Part shown: piece after piece, positions 1-6,696 of the stretch
Layout of the letters: each line of letters begins with the position of its first letter
How positions within the stretch are numbered: the stretch's first letter is position 1
Assembly (NCBI RefSeq): GCF_002256285.1
Contig: NZ_NKJE01000027.1
Span: 1 to 36,631, forward strand
DNA length: 36,631 bases
Source of the DNA: Flavobacterium sp. BFFFF1
Lineage (GTDB): Bacteria; Bacteroidota; Bacteroidia; Flavobacteriales; Flavobacteriaceae
Reading direction: 5' to 3'
Made by a program: the position numbers and the translations under genes
The notes under the pieces: generated by a model
What the model saw: only the letters and a program-made list of their open reading frames with translations
Databases searched by the model: none
What the model was told of the DNA's origin: nothing

Positions 1-242
1 TTGAAGTGATTGCGTATCCGAACCCGAGCGACACTTACTTCCATTTTGATGTAAGGGGTGAAGGTACCGGGAAGATCACGTTGTTGATCTACGATATGGC
101 AGGTAAACTTGTCGAGCAGCAGGAATTGGCTCCGGAAGCCTTTAAGGCAGAACAGGTCGGGCAGCGTTATCCATCAGGCGTGTACAACGTGATTGTGATG
201 CAGGATGGCAAAACAAAATCCCTGAGGATCATCAAGAAATAA
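1..242 (+). CDS. C-terminal end of a T9SS-secreted protein (type A sorting domain), 5' partial
   Basis: The reading frame is open from the first base of the window, so only the last ~79 residues are seen. They match the type A sorting domain of type IX secretion cargo: a YPNPS motif starts the domain, a beta-sandwich follows with an IYDMAGKLV strand, then the turn PSGVYNVIV, and the protein ends in a basic tail (IIKK). In Bacteroidota this domain directs a Sec-exported protein through the outer-membrane T9SS translocon, after which it is normally cleaved off. The function of the cargo itself lies upstream and cannot be told. The stop TAA is followed 18 bases later by a strong terminator. The apparent GTG at base 6 is internal, not a start. 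Confidence 0.9.
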   Translation, partial: EVIAYPNPSDTYFHFDVRGEGTGKITLLIYDMAGKLVEQQELAPEAFKAEQVGQRYPSGVYNVIVMQDGKTKSLRIIKK

Positions 243-260
243 TCTAAATCATACAAATAG

Positions 261-290
261 AAAAATCCCGCCTTTAGAGCGGGATTTTTT
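261..290 (+). terminator. Rho-independent terminator after the T9SS cargo gene
   Basis: An 11-bp perfect stem (261-271 with 279-289, core ATCCCGC/GCGGGAT) encloses a 7-base loop and ends in a run of six T. It lies 18 bases after the stop codon. The A-run on the other side could make it work in both directions. The rest of 291-430 is AT-rich and shows no further feature. Confidence 0.85.
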
Positions 291-430
291 GTTGGCATTT
301 GAAATACATGGTGTTTATAGGCTAAGATATCCTTGGCAGTATTTTCCTGATTAAAGATATTTAATAATTAACATTTGTTTCATAATTATTGTTTTAAATT
401 CAACAAAAATTAAAAAACAAACTTTAGAGA

Positions 431-1030
431 ATGACCAGCTACAAAAAAATTGATCAATACAACGAAGAAAAAACAGATGAAATTGCGAAGGATTTCAGGG
501 AAATACTAGCAAATCTAGGGGAAGACATAGCACGGGAAGGATTATTGAAAACTCCGGAGCGCGCCGCAAAGGCTTTCCAGTTTCTAACACATGGTTACGA
601 ATTAGACCCTTTAGAGATCTTAAAGTCTGCACTTTTTACGGAGGAGCATAAACAAATGGTAATTGTGAAAAATATAGAAGTTTATTCTATGTGTGAGCAC
701 CATTTGCTTCCGTTTTTTGGAAAAGTTCACGTGGCTTACATTCCGAATGGAAAAATTGTGGGCCTGAGTAAAATTCCTAGGGTTGTGGAGGCTTTTTCCA
801 GAAGACTTCAGGTACAGGAAAGACTAACCGATGAGATAAGAGATTGTGTACAGGAAGCTTTGCAGCCGTTAGGCGTTGCCGTCGTTATGGAATGTCAGCA
901 TATGTGTATGCAGATGCGTGGCATTCAAAAACAAAATAGCGTTACTACAACATCTTCATTCAACGGCGCTTTCGAAAAAGACAAAACCAGAAAGGAATTT
1001 ATAAGCCTTATATCGAACAAATTGAACTAA
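431..1030 (+). CDS. folE: GTP cyclohydrolase I (FolE, type IA)
   Basis: This cytosolic enzyme converts GTP to 7,8-dihydroneopterin triphosphate, the first step of tetrahydrofolate and pterin synthesis. The 199-residue length is normal for the family. The zinc and active-site signature is present: [10 protein letters not shown] around residues 86-95 supplies Cys88 and the His pair, and QHMCMQMRG around 156-164 supplies the second zinc cysteine (Cys159). The segment [20 protein letters not shown] (115-134) is also typical. The helical N-terminal region (1-60) carries [12 protein letters not shown]. The ATG at 431 is the only sensible start and follows an AT-rich leader. The gene is alone on its strand and converges on the histidine kinase at 1052. 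Confidence 0.97.
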   Translation: MTSYKKIDQYNEEKTDEIAKDFREILANLGEDIAREGLLKTPERAAKAFQFLTHGYELDPLEILKSALFTEEHKQMVIVKNIEVYSMCEHHLLPFFGKVHVAYIPNGKIVGLSKIPRVVEAFSRRLQVQERLTDEIRDCVQEALQPLGVAVVMECQHMCMQMRGIQKQNSVTTTSSFNGAFEKDKTRKEFISLISNKLN

Positions 1031-1041
1031 ACAAAGGGTGA

Positions 1042-1068
1042 GGGGAGATGGCTAAATACCATCTTCCC
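1042..1068. terminator. Possible hairpin at the folE / kinase convergent junction
   Basis: A 10-bp stem with one G-U wobble pairs 1042-1051 with 1059-1068 around a 7-base loop containing the kinase stop codon. It sits just after folE, where two genes converge. There is no clear T-run on either strand, so termination is only suggested. Confidence 0.3.
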
Positions 1069-2572
1069 ATTGCTTTATTGGCAGGCAGACTGTAAAAGTT
1101 GTACCCGTTTCATTTCCTTCAGCTTCAATAGTTCCATGGTGCCGTTCCACTATTTTTTTGCAAAGTGCCAGTCCTAATCCCGTGCCTTCATACAAATCTT
1201 TTGGATTTAACCTTTCGAAGGCAGTAAAAATTCGTTTGGCAAATGCTTCCTGCAATCCGATACCATTGTCTGAAATACGGATATGGGCATAATTATTGTT
1301 TTGTGCCTTAACAATGGAAGCACTAACGTTAATCGCCGGCGCAACACCGTCACGATGGAATTTTAACGCGTTATTGATGATATTATAAAACAACTGTTGG
1401 ATCAGGATTGGGACGCCTTCAATATTTGGTAAGGTGGCTTTTGTAACAGTTCCTTTCTTTTGTTCGATAAGAAGTTCCAGGTCCGTAAGGGCATGATTAA
1501 AAATATCATTCAAATCAATAACTGTTATAGGTTGATTATCAGCACTGATTGTCGAGTAGTTCAGCACGCCATCAATCAGCGTATAGACACGGTCCGTTGC
1601 CTGTTGGATTTTTGTAATGTACTTTTTTTCCTGTGTTTCAGGCTGAACGTCCAACGAATTTTCAAGTAAATCAATGAACATCTTAATTTTGCGAATCGGC
1701 TCTTTCAGGTCGTGGCTAACAACATGCGCAAACTGCTGCAGGTCTTCATTGGAACGTTGAAGTTCGCTGGTGCGCTTTTTTACGAGCTTTGTCAGGTGTT
1801 CAGCAGTTTCAGTTTGCTCGGTAATATCCTGCACAATCCCAATCAAAGTGATCGGGATGCCATTGTCGTCGCATAAAATCTTGCCGTTGACCCTGATCCA
1901 GCGCACGGCGCCGTCAGGATGTATCGCACGGGCTTCATAAAAAACATTGGTGCAGTCTGACATCGCCTTTTCATGTGCTTTCTCTCGTACCTGTCGGTCG
2001 TCAGGGTGGATGGCCTCGATAATACGCTTTCTGGTCACGGGTGGTTTAACGCCCCAAATCTCATTAAATCGGTCAGACGTTTTCAAAGTTTCAGAAACCA
2101 GGTCGGTCTCATATGTGCCAAGCTGGGCAGAATCCACGGCAAGAACAAGCCGCCCTTCCGCCTCAATCAATTTTTGTTGCGCCAAATTCAGGTCGGTGAC
2201 ATCCGCTGCGGTGTTCATGACGCCGTAAACATTGCCTTCATTATCAAATAGCGGCGTAAAGCTGTAGTTGAAATAGTGCGTTTTTAATATTCCTTCAATC
2301 TCAAGGTCTACCTTTTGATTTTTAGCGTGGTAAGGTAATCCGGTTGAAAGGACATTTCGTAGTTGGTCAAAAATCTGCTGATTTTCAAGTTCCGGCAAAA
2401 TTTCAGTATACCGTTTTCCGACGACGTCACTTCCTTTTCCCCATGCTTTCATAATGGCGGGATTTGCCAGTGCTATGGTGAGCTCATTACCAGTGTAAAC
2501 GCCAATAGGGAAGGGGGCCGTCTCAACGATGTTGCCCAGCATTTGTTCCCGACCTGATAGAAATGTATCCAT
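1052..2572 (-). CDS. PAS-PAS sensor histidine kinase
   Basis: A 506-residue soluble kinase with no membrane segment or signal peptide, so it probably senses a cytoplasmic cue. Domains in order: PAS 1 (about 12-130), PAS 2 of the PAS_3 type (about 140-255, with IHPDD at 188-192 and the closing GIVQDITE), a short coiled coil (255-280), a HisKA dimerization domain whose H-box is FAHVVSHDLKEP with phospho-acceptor His287, and a HATPase_c domain with the N box NIINNALKF, the G1 box SDNGIGL and the G2 box GTGLGLAL. All residues expected of an active kinase are present. No receiver domain is attached and the nearest response regulator is at 3663, so the partner is uncertain. The ATG at 2572 is preceded by a purine-rich GGGAGG about 12 bases upstream. 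Confidence 0.93.
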   Translation of the reverse strand: MDTFLSGREQMLGNIVETAPFPIGVYTGNELTIALANPAIMKAWGKGSDVVGKRYTEILPELENQQIFDQLRNVLSTGLPYHAKNQKVDLEIEGILKTHYFNYSFTPLFDNEGNVYGVMNTAADVTDLNLAQQKLIEAEGRLVLAVDSAQLGTYETDLVSETLKTSDRFNEIWGVKPPVTRKRIIEAIHPDDRQVREKAHEKAMSDCTNVFYEARAIHPDGAVRWIRVNGKILCDDNGIPITLIGIVQDITEQTETAEHLTKLVKKRTSELQRSNEDLQQFAHVVSHDLKEPIRKIKMFIDLLENSLDVQPETQEKKYITKIQQATDRVYTLIDGVLNYSTISADNQPITVIDLNDIFNHALTDLELLIEQKKGTVTKATLPNIEGVPILIQQLFYNIINNALKFHRDGVAPAINVSASIVKAQNNNYAHIRISDNGIGLQEAFAKRIFTAFERLNPKDLYEGTGLGLALCKKIVERHHGTIEAEGNETGTTFTVCLPIKQWEDGI

Positions 2573-2714
2573 AGTAATTTACAGCCTCCCGAATTTACTA
2601 AATTTTTAGCGAATCGAGCGCTGCAATTTTGTTAAAGAAATACCATTTTATTGGGTGTACTAAACAAGAATCCGTTGCTGTACCTTAGGAAATAAAGATT
2701 GTTATCAAATATCC

Positions 2715-2823
2715 TTTTAAAATTTAATCCGCGCCATCAGGTAACAGCATTTTTGTGCTCCCCACTGCGACAATGTATACTGTTACCTACCAAAATCCAG
2801 ATGGCATTGCGGATAAAATTTAA
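2715..2823. repeat. Long imperfect inverted repeat upstream of the kinase
   Basis: The left arm (2715-2747) is matched in reverse complement by the right arm (2780-2823) in three blocks: GGTAACAG with CTGTTACC, GCCATC with GATGGC, and ATCCGC plus an AT-rich tail with GCGGAT plus a similar tail. The right arm carries two small insertions (about 11 and 3 bases). The centre is about 32 bases. It could be the remains of a small palindromic element or a regulatory hairpin. No coding potential is seen in it. Confidence 0.45.
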
Positions 2824-2829
2824 TTATTT

Positions 2830-2844
2830 CAGCACAGGGTGCTG
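2830..2844 (-). terminator. Small perfect hairpin downstream of the 147-aa membrane protein gene
   Basis: CAGCAC and GTGCTG pair perfectly around a 3-base loop. Read on the minus strand it lies 17 bases after the stop at 2862 and is followed by AAATAATT, which is a poor U-tract. A weak terminator is possible. Confidence 0.3.
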
Positions 2845-2861
2845 TTAAAGACGTGCATTAT

Positions 2862-3305
2862 TTAAAGCGCTGACAGTCGATCGTTTGTTCTGATTTTTTT
2901 GTTGACCAGTAATGCGAGCTGTTGCGCGTCGTCACTGTATCGATGGTCTGTCCGGTATTCACTGAAATCATATTTTCGCACCACCATAAATTTAAAACGG
3001 TATTCTACGATTAGCATCGATGCCACCATGGTCAGTAGCGAAATTACACCTGATGCGATAGCAATGAACCGATTGTCTTTGCCTGCATAAAAAACCACCG
3101 CAGCAACAACTGATAAAACAAAGAAAAAAAGATTTTTGCGGTATCGGCGCTTCTTGATTAGTTTTACTTTACGCAGGTTATTGTCAAGATTTATAACCCT
3201 GTTATCCAATGCATGAATGGTGAAATTATCGCCTGAAACTGTGCCAAATGTGTTTGTATAAACAACGTCCGGATCCTGAAGGCTATTTTGAATTTGATTT
3301 TGCAT
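2862..3305 (-). CDS. Small two-helix membrane protein of unknown function
   Basis: I do not recognise this 147-residue protein. The N-terminal half (about 15-50) is polar with short beta-like stretches (VVYTNTFGTVSG, NFTIHALDNRVINL), which could form a small PH-like fold. A strongly basic run (KLIKKRRYRKN, about 49-59) precedes two hydrophobic helices at about 59-76 and 80-101, separated by GKDNRF. The C-terminal 45 residues are polar. The basic run before the first helix suggests both termini face the cytoplasm. A DUF6232-like family is one possibility, from memory only. The start is the ATG at 3305. The gene lies between the two parts of a signalling block, in the same direction, but the gaps of about 290 and 360 bases argue against a shared transcript. 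Confidence 0.6.
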   Translation of the reverse strand: MQNQIQNSLQDPDVVYTNTFGTVSGDNFTIHALDNRVINLDNNLRKVKLIKKRRYRKNLFFFVLSVVAAVVFYAGKDNRFIAIASGVISLLTMVASMLIVEYRFKFMVVRKYDFSEYRTDHRYSDDAQQLALLVNKKIRTNDRLSAL

Positions 3306-3662
3306 ACTTGAAATCCCCGTTATTTTTAATGTGTTTTAGCCGATTGTAACACCATTACTTCCGTCGTCTTTCGTGTCGATATACTGTAAATAACAAAAAG
3401 TTAGGATAGGAAAAGCACCGGGATTGTATTAGTGGCAATACTTTCCATCGGAACATTGTCTATCAGGATACCGTCGTTTTGCATAGTTCAAATGTCGGTA
3501 TAATTTACCCTGTAAATGCGGTAAAAGTAACATCCGTGGCCGTGGTGGGATAACTGCAGCCCCTCAGGAATAAACCATAAAGATGCAATCCGTTTTGTCG
3601 TAAAAACACCCTGGATTTGAGAAACTATCGGAAGAAGAAAGGTTTACAGAAAATGGAGCTCG
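3306..3662. other. Intergenic stretch, 357 bases, no gene seen
   Basis: No open frame of credible composition, tRNA, strong hairpin or consensus Bacteroidota promoter was found by eye. It separates the membrane protein gene from the response regulator at 3663 and must hold the promoter of the former. Confidence 0.5.
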
Positions 3663-4067
3663 TTAAAGCAGTCCGGCGAGGATGTCGTCCAGAATTTTTT
3701 TAGTAATTGGCTTAACAAGAAATTTTCCCGAGTTTTTGTCGGTCTGCGAGCGGATGATGTCCGAATCATCAATAGATGACGAAAGCATAAAAACCCTACA
3801 GTATGCTTTGACACTTTGCGGCAGCTGGTCATAACTTTCCAGGAACTCAAAACCGGTCATTAGAGGCATGTATATGTCCGTAAAGATAATTTGTGGCAGT
3901 AGGTCTGGATTGTTTCCGTTATTTTGAAGATACACTAATGCCTCAAGCCCTGACAGGCATCCAATAACGTGATCGGCAAATTGATTGGACGTAACCATGC
4001 GCGAGGCGATATATAAATCGACCGCATTGTCATCAATGATCATTATCCGTGTATATGGTTTTTGCAT
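3663..4067 (-). CDS. Single-domain response regulator (CheY-like receiver)
   Basis: The 134 residues make one receiver domain and nothing else. The acidic pair is Asp12/Asp13 (MIIDDN), the phospho-acceptor is Asp64 in FTDIYMP, the Ser/Thr switch lies in MLSSS (96-98) and the conserved lysine is Lys119 in VKPI. It should therefore accept phosphate but has no DNA-binding output, so it would act as a relay, a phosphate sink or through protein contacts. It is a clear paralogue of the receiver at 4892: both share IIDDN, the TDIYMP/LDIYMP motif, GFEF and a CxVYxxSS-type strand. It starts at ATG 4067, 10 bases after the LytTR gene ends, so the two are probably co-transcribed. Confidence 0.9.
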   Translation of the reverse strand: MQKPYTRIMIIDDNAVDLYIASRMVTSNQFADHVIGCLSGLEALVYLQNNGNNPDLLPQIIFTDIYMPLMTGFEFLESYDQLPQSVKAYCRVFMLSSSIDDSDIIRSQTDKNSGKFLVKPITKKILDDILAGLL

Positions 4068-4077
4068 TGCTATAACT

Positions 4078-4836
4078 TTAAAGTTTCATGAAACGTTGAA
4101 AATCTTCCTGTCTTCGGGTCGCTACGGGAACGGTCAGGCCATTGATGAATTCACAGAAATAGCCATCTTTCTTCACAATTTGTTTAATATGCAGCAGGTT
4201 AACGATGTAAGAGTGGTGTACTCTGAAGAAGCAGTTTTCATCGAGGATTTTGCTGTATTCCCCTAAATTGCGGCATGACATGATTTTCCGGCCATCTGAC
4301 AGGTTAAAAATAGTGTATTTTCCGTCGGATTTGCAGAATAGTATCTCAGCCATGGGAAGCAGTTCAATTTTATCGAGAGAGGATACTGCTACAAATCCCT
4401 TGGCTATATTTAAATTTTCCCGTGAAATTTTCCCGACATTCTGGTGCTGTAACGACCGTTCCATTTCAATACGTTTGATTACTTTGTACATGGCCATCAT
4501 GAGCATATTGAAATCAATTGGCATCAGTAAAAAATCGACCGCATTGAATTGGAATCCTCTCACTGCGTCACAGGGATTTCCGGAAAACATGATGACTTTC
4601 GGAAGTATAAAATCCAATTTGCTTAGTTGTCCGAAAAACGCGACCCCGTCGATCCTTCCGTCGAGGAATATCAGGTCAGGTCGCTGCGTATCTGTGAGCG
4701 CGACGCCGTCAGCAATACTGCTGGCCTCACCCAGAATTTTCAGGATTACCGCGTTCTCATTTTCGAAACTGTGGAGAATGGCAACGCCTTCTGATTTTTC
4801 GCTGATGATAATCGCTTTGATTGGCATTACGGGCAT
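4078..4836 (-). CDS. LytTR-family response regulator with a degenerate receiver
   Basis: The 252 residues form an N-terminal receiver (about 5-120) and a C-terminal LytTR DNA-binding domain (about 150-250). The LytTR part shows ILFCKSDGKYTIF, FFRVHHSYIVNL and an IVKKDGYF strand. In the receiver the phospho-acceptor position is filled (Asp59 in LIFLDGR), but the N-terminal acidic pair is replaced by SEKSE, and the conserved lysine of the KP(I) motif is Met105 (LLMPID). This should weaken or remove metal-dependent phosphorylation, so the protein may be controlled by binding to a partner. It lies between two single-domain receivers that have complete active sites. The ATG at 4836 is used; Met4 is an equally possible start. 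Confidence 0.88.
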   Translation of the reverse strand: MPVMPIKAIIISEKSEGVAILHSFENENAVILKILGEASSIADGVALTDTQRPDLIFLDGRIDGVAFFGQLSKLDFILPKVIMFSGNPCDAVRGFQFNAVDFLLMPIDFNMLMMAMYKVIKRIEMERSLQHQNVGKISRENLNIAKGFVAVSSLDKIELLPMAEILFCKSDGKYTIFNLSDGRKIMSCRNLGEYSKILDENCFFRVHHSYIVNLLHIKQIVKKDGYFCEFINGLTVPVATRRQEDFQRFMKL

Positions 4837-4891
4837 TATTTTTAGGGTTTTAGTGTTTAGTGCGTACCCATTTAAAGGCTTTCGGATTGCG

Positions 4892-5302
4892 TTATTTATT
4901 TCTCAGTGATGAAAGAAATGCACTATCAATTGGCTTGACATGAAGCGCTGCAACATTTTTGTCGATTGCCGCGCGCGTCAGGTCGTGCGGATCGATTGTA
5001 GAGGATATGATGTATACTTCACAATATTTCTTAAGCGCCTCCGACAATTGATTGTAGCATTCCATAAATTCGAAACCCGACATTTCCGGCATGTAGATGT
5101 CCAGGAGAATGATCATGGGAAGTGCATCCATATCGTCTTGGTGGTGACGAAGGTACTGCAATGCATCGACGGGATTGCCATAAGCCAATACGTTGTCGCA
5201 AAACTGTTCATGCGAAATCACTTTTTTTGCGATATACCGATCAATATCATTGTCATCAATGATCATCATACATTTGCAGATATATTCTGGCTTCTCTTTC
5301 AT
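4892..5302 (-). CDS. Single-domain response regulator paired with the large kinase
   Basis: A 136-residue lone receiver domain with a full set of active-site residues: the acidic pair in MIIDDND (Asp16/17), the acceptor Asp in LLDIYMPEMSG (about residue 68), the switch Ser/Thr in IISST and the lysine in HVKPI. It has no output domain. Its ATG overlaps the TGA of the upstream kinase (ATGA, 5299-5302), the classic sign of translational coupling, so this is very probably the direct phospho-acceptor of that kinase. It resembles the receiver at 3663 closely enough to suggest a local duplication on either side of the LytTR gene. The next gene starts 55 bases downstream. Confidence 0.92.
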   Translation of the reverse strand: MKEKPEYICKCMMIIDDNDIDRYIAKKVISHEQFCDNVLAYGNPVDALQYLRHHQDDMDALPMIILLDIYMPEMSGFEFMECYNQLSEALKKYCEVYIISSTIDPHDLTRAAIDKNVAALHVKPIDSAFLSSLRNK

Positions 5303-6696
5303 GGTTGGGAATTTTTAAGTGTAATGTTAAATTTCGTACCTGTTTTGCCGTCAGACGTAAGTGTTATGGTGCCTTCCAATTTTTCAATACTTTCCCTCAC
5401 AATGTAAAGTCCGATTCCGGAGCCATTGATTGTATTTCCTATGCGGAAAAACATATCGAAAATTTTGGAGTGGTAAATCCTGGCGATGCCGCTGCCATTG
5501 TCTTCAATTTCTAATTCCAGAGCGTTTTTATGGCTTTTACCTTTTATTCTGATGAACCTGCCGTCTTTTTCTTTTTTATGGTATTTTATGGCGTTCGAAA
5601 TCAGGTTTTCTAAAATCGTAGCAAACCGGTATTTGTCAGAATAAAATGGAATCTCCTCTGAAATGGAAACCTCAAACGCAATGTCTTCATATTCTTTGGG
5701 TCCGTTAAACAAGGCAATAATCTCGTATACCGTATCCTTTACGGCTATGTATTCATTTGCAACGTCTGTCCTATTGTTGCGGGAATAGTGGAGGATGTTC
5801 CTGATAAAATTATCAAGCCTACTGATGCTGCTGCGGATCATTCCGATATGCAATAGTGTGTCGGGCTCGTTGCTTTCCGTTTCGATAAGGTTGGCTAAGC
5901 CAAGCATCGAAGTGAGTGGCGACCGAAGATCGTGTGAAACGCTGTAGACGAAGCGGTCCAGCTCGTGGTTTGTTTTTTGAAGTGAAGCGTTGTTCAGTAA
6001 TAGTTGATTTTCCACAAGTTTCCTGGGGGTGATATCCTGATGCGAAATGACAATCAGCGTTTCATCATTTTCAAACTTACGGACGAGCATGGAGAACCAA
6101 CGTTGCTGTTTCTTATAATGGCATGGATACTCATAATAGAAATCGGAAACCTGTCCTGCCAGTACTTTTTTAATTTGAACGAGCACTTTACCGGCTTCGG
6201 CGTCTCCATTTTTCATCGCATTGTCAAAAGCCTTAAAATAATTGCTGCTTTCACAAGTGTATTTGAGTCGGCTATCTCCATTTTCACGAGCATATTTTTT
6301 CCAGGATTCGTTCACCGTAATGATTTCGCCATTTTCCTTGATTACCGCGATGTGCGCGCTTAATGAGTCAAGAATACCAAGATTAAACACTTCACTTTTA
6401 CGCAACAAATGCTCGCTTTTAATACGCTCGGTGATATCACGGGAGTGGCAGGCGGTACCAATGATTTTGTCGTCAATCTGAATCGGGTAAAATGAAATCT
6501 CCAACCAAAATTCGGTAGGCCGGTCACTGCGTTCGATCACCGTGAAGATCTCTGCATTGAACGCCCTTTGGTAATATGTTAAAAATCGTTCCGCTCTTTC
6601 TGCATTAATTCCTTTAAGGACATAATCGCCTTTGCAAAGTGACTTTCCATGAATTTCTTTTGTCAATTGATCAAAAGGCTTATTTGAAGTGATCAA
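5299..6696 (-). CDS. C-terminal part of a frameshifted PAS/GAF histidine kinase
   Basis: This frame holds the catalytic half of a large kinase. It starts inside a PAS domain (1-95, ending ACHSRDITER), followed by another PAS (about 100-225), a HisKA domain (H-box FVYSVSHDLRSP, His255) and HATPase_c with LISNAIKYH, DNGSGI and GSGIGLYIV. The first residues, ITSNKPFDQL, continue exactly where the upstream frame (ending at 6680) breaks off in the same PAS domain. The apparent start at 6696 is only an internal TTG. Removing one T from the minus-strand ACCTTGAT (plus-strand A pair at 6695-6696) restores NLITSNK and one 1212-residue protein from 8938 to 5299. As written, this half would need internal initiation. 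The stop overlaps the receiver gene start (ATGA). Confidence 0.85.
   Translation of the reverse strand: MITSNKPFDQLTKEIHGKSLCKGDYVLKGINAERAERFLTYYQRAFNAEIFTVIERSDRPTEFWLEISFYPIQIDDKIIGTACHSRDITERIKSEHLLRKSEVFNLGILDSLSAHIAVIKENGEIITVNESWKKYARENGDSRLKYTCESSNYFKAFDNAMKNGDAEAGKVLVQIKKVLAGQVSDFYYEYPCHYKKQQRWFSMLVRKFENDETLIVISHQDITPRKLVENQLLLNNASLQKTNHELDRFVYSVSHDLRSPLTSMLGLANLIETESNEPDTLLHIGMIRSSISRLDNFIRNILHYSRNNRTDVANEYIAVKDTVYEIIALFNGPKEYEDIAFEVSISEEIPFYSDKYRFATILENLISNAIKYHKKEKDGRFIRIKGKSHKNALELEIEDNGSGIARIYHSKIFDMFFRIGNTINGSGIGLYIVRESIEKLEGTITLTSDGKTGTKFNITLKNSQP

Noticed and set aside
4250..4909. 219-residue plus-strand frame opposite the LytTR gene
   Set aside because: Antisense shadow of a well-supported coding gene, with no recognisable domain of its own.
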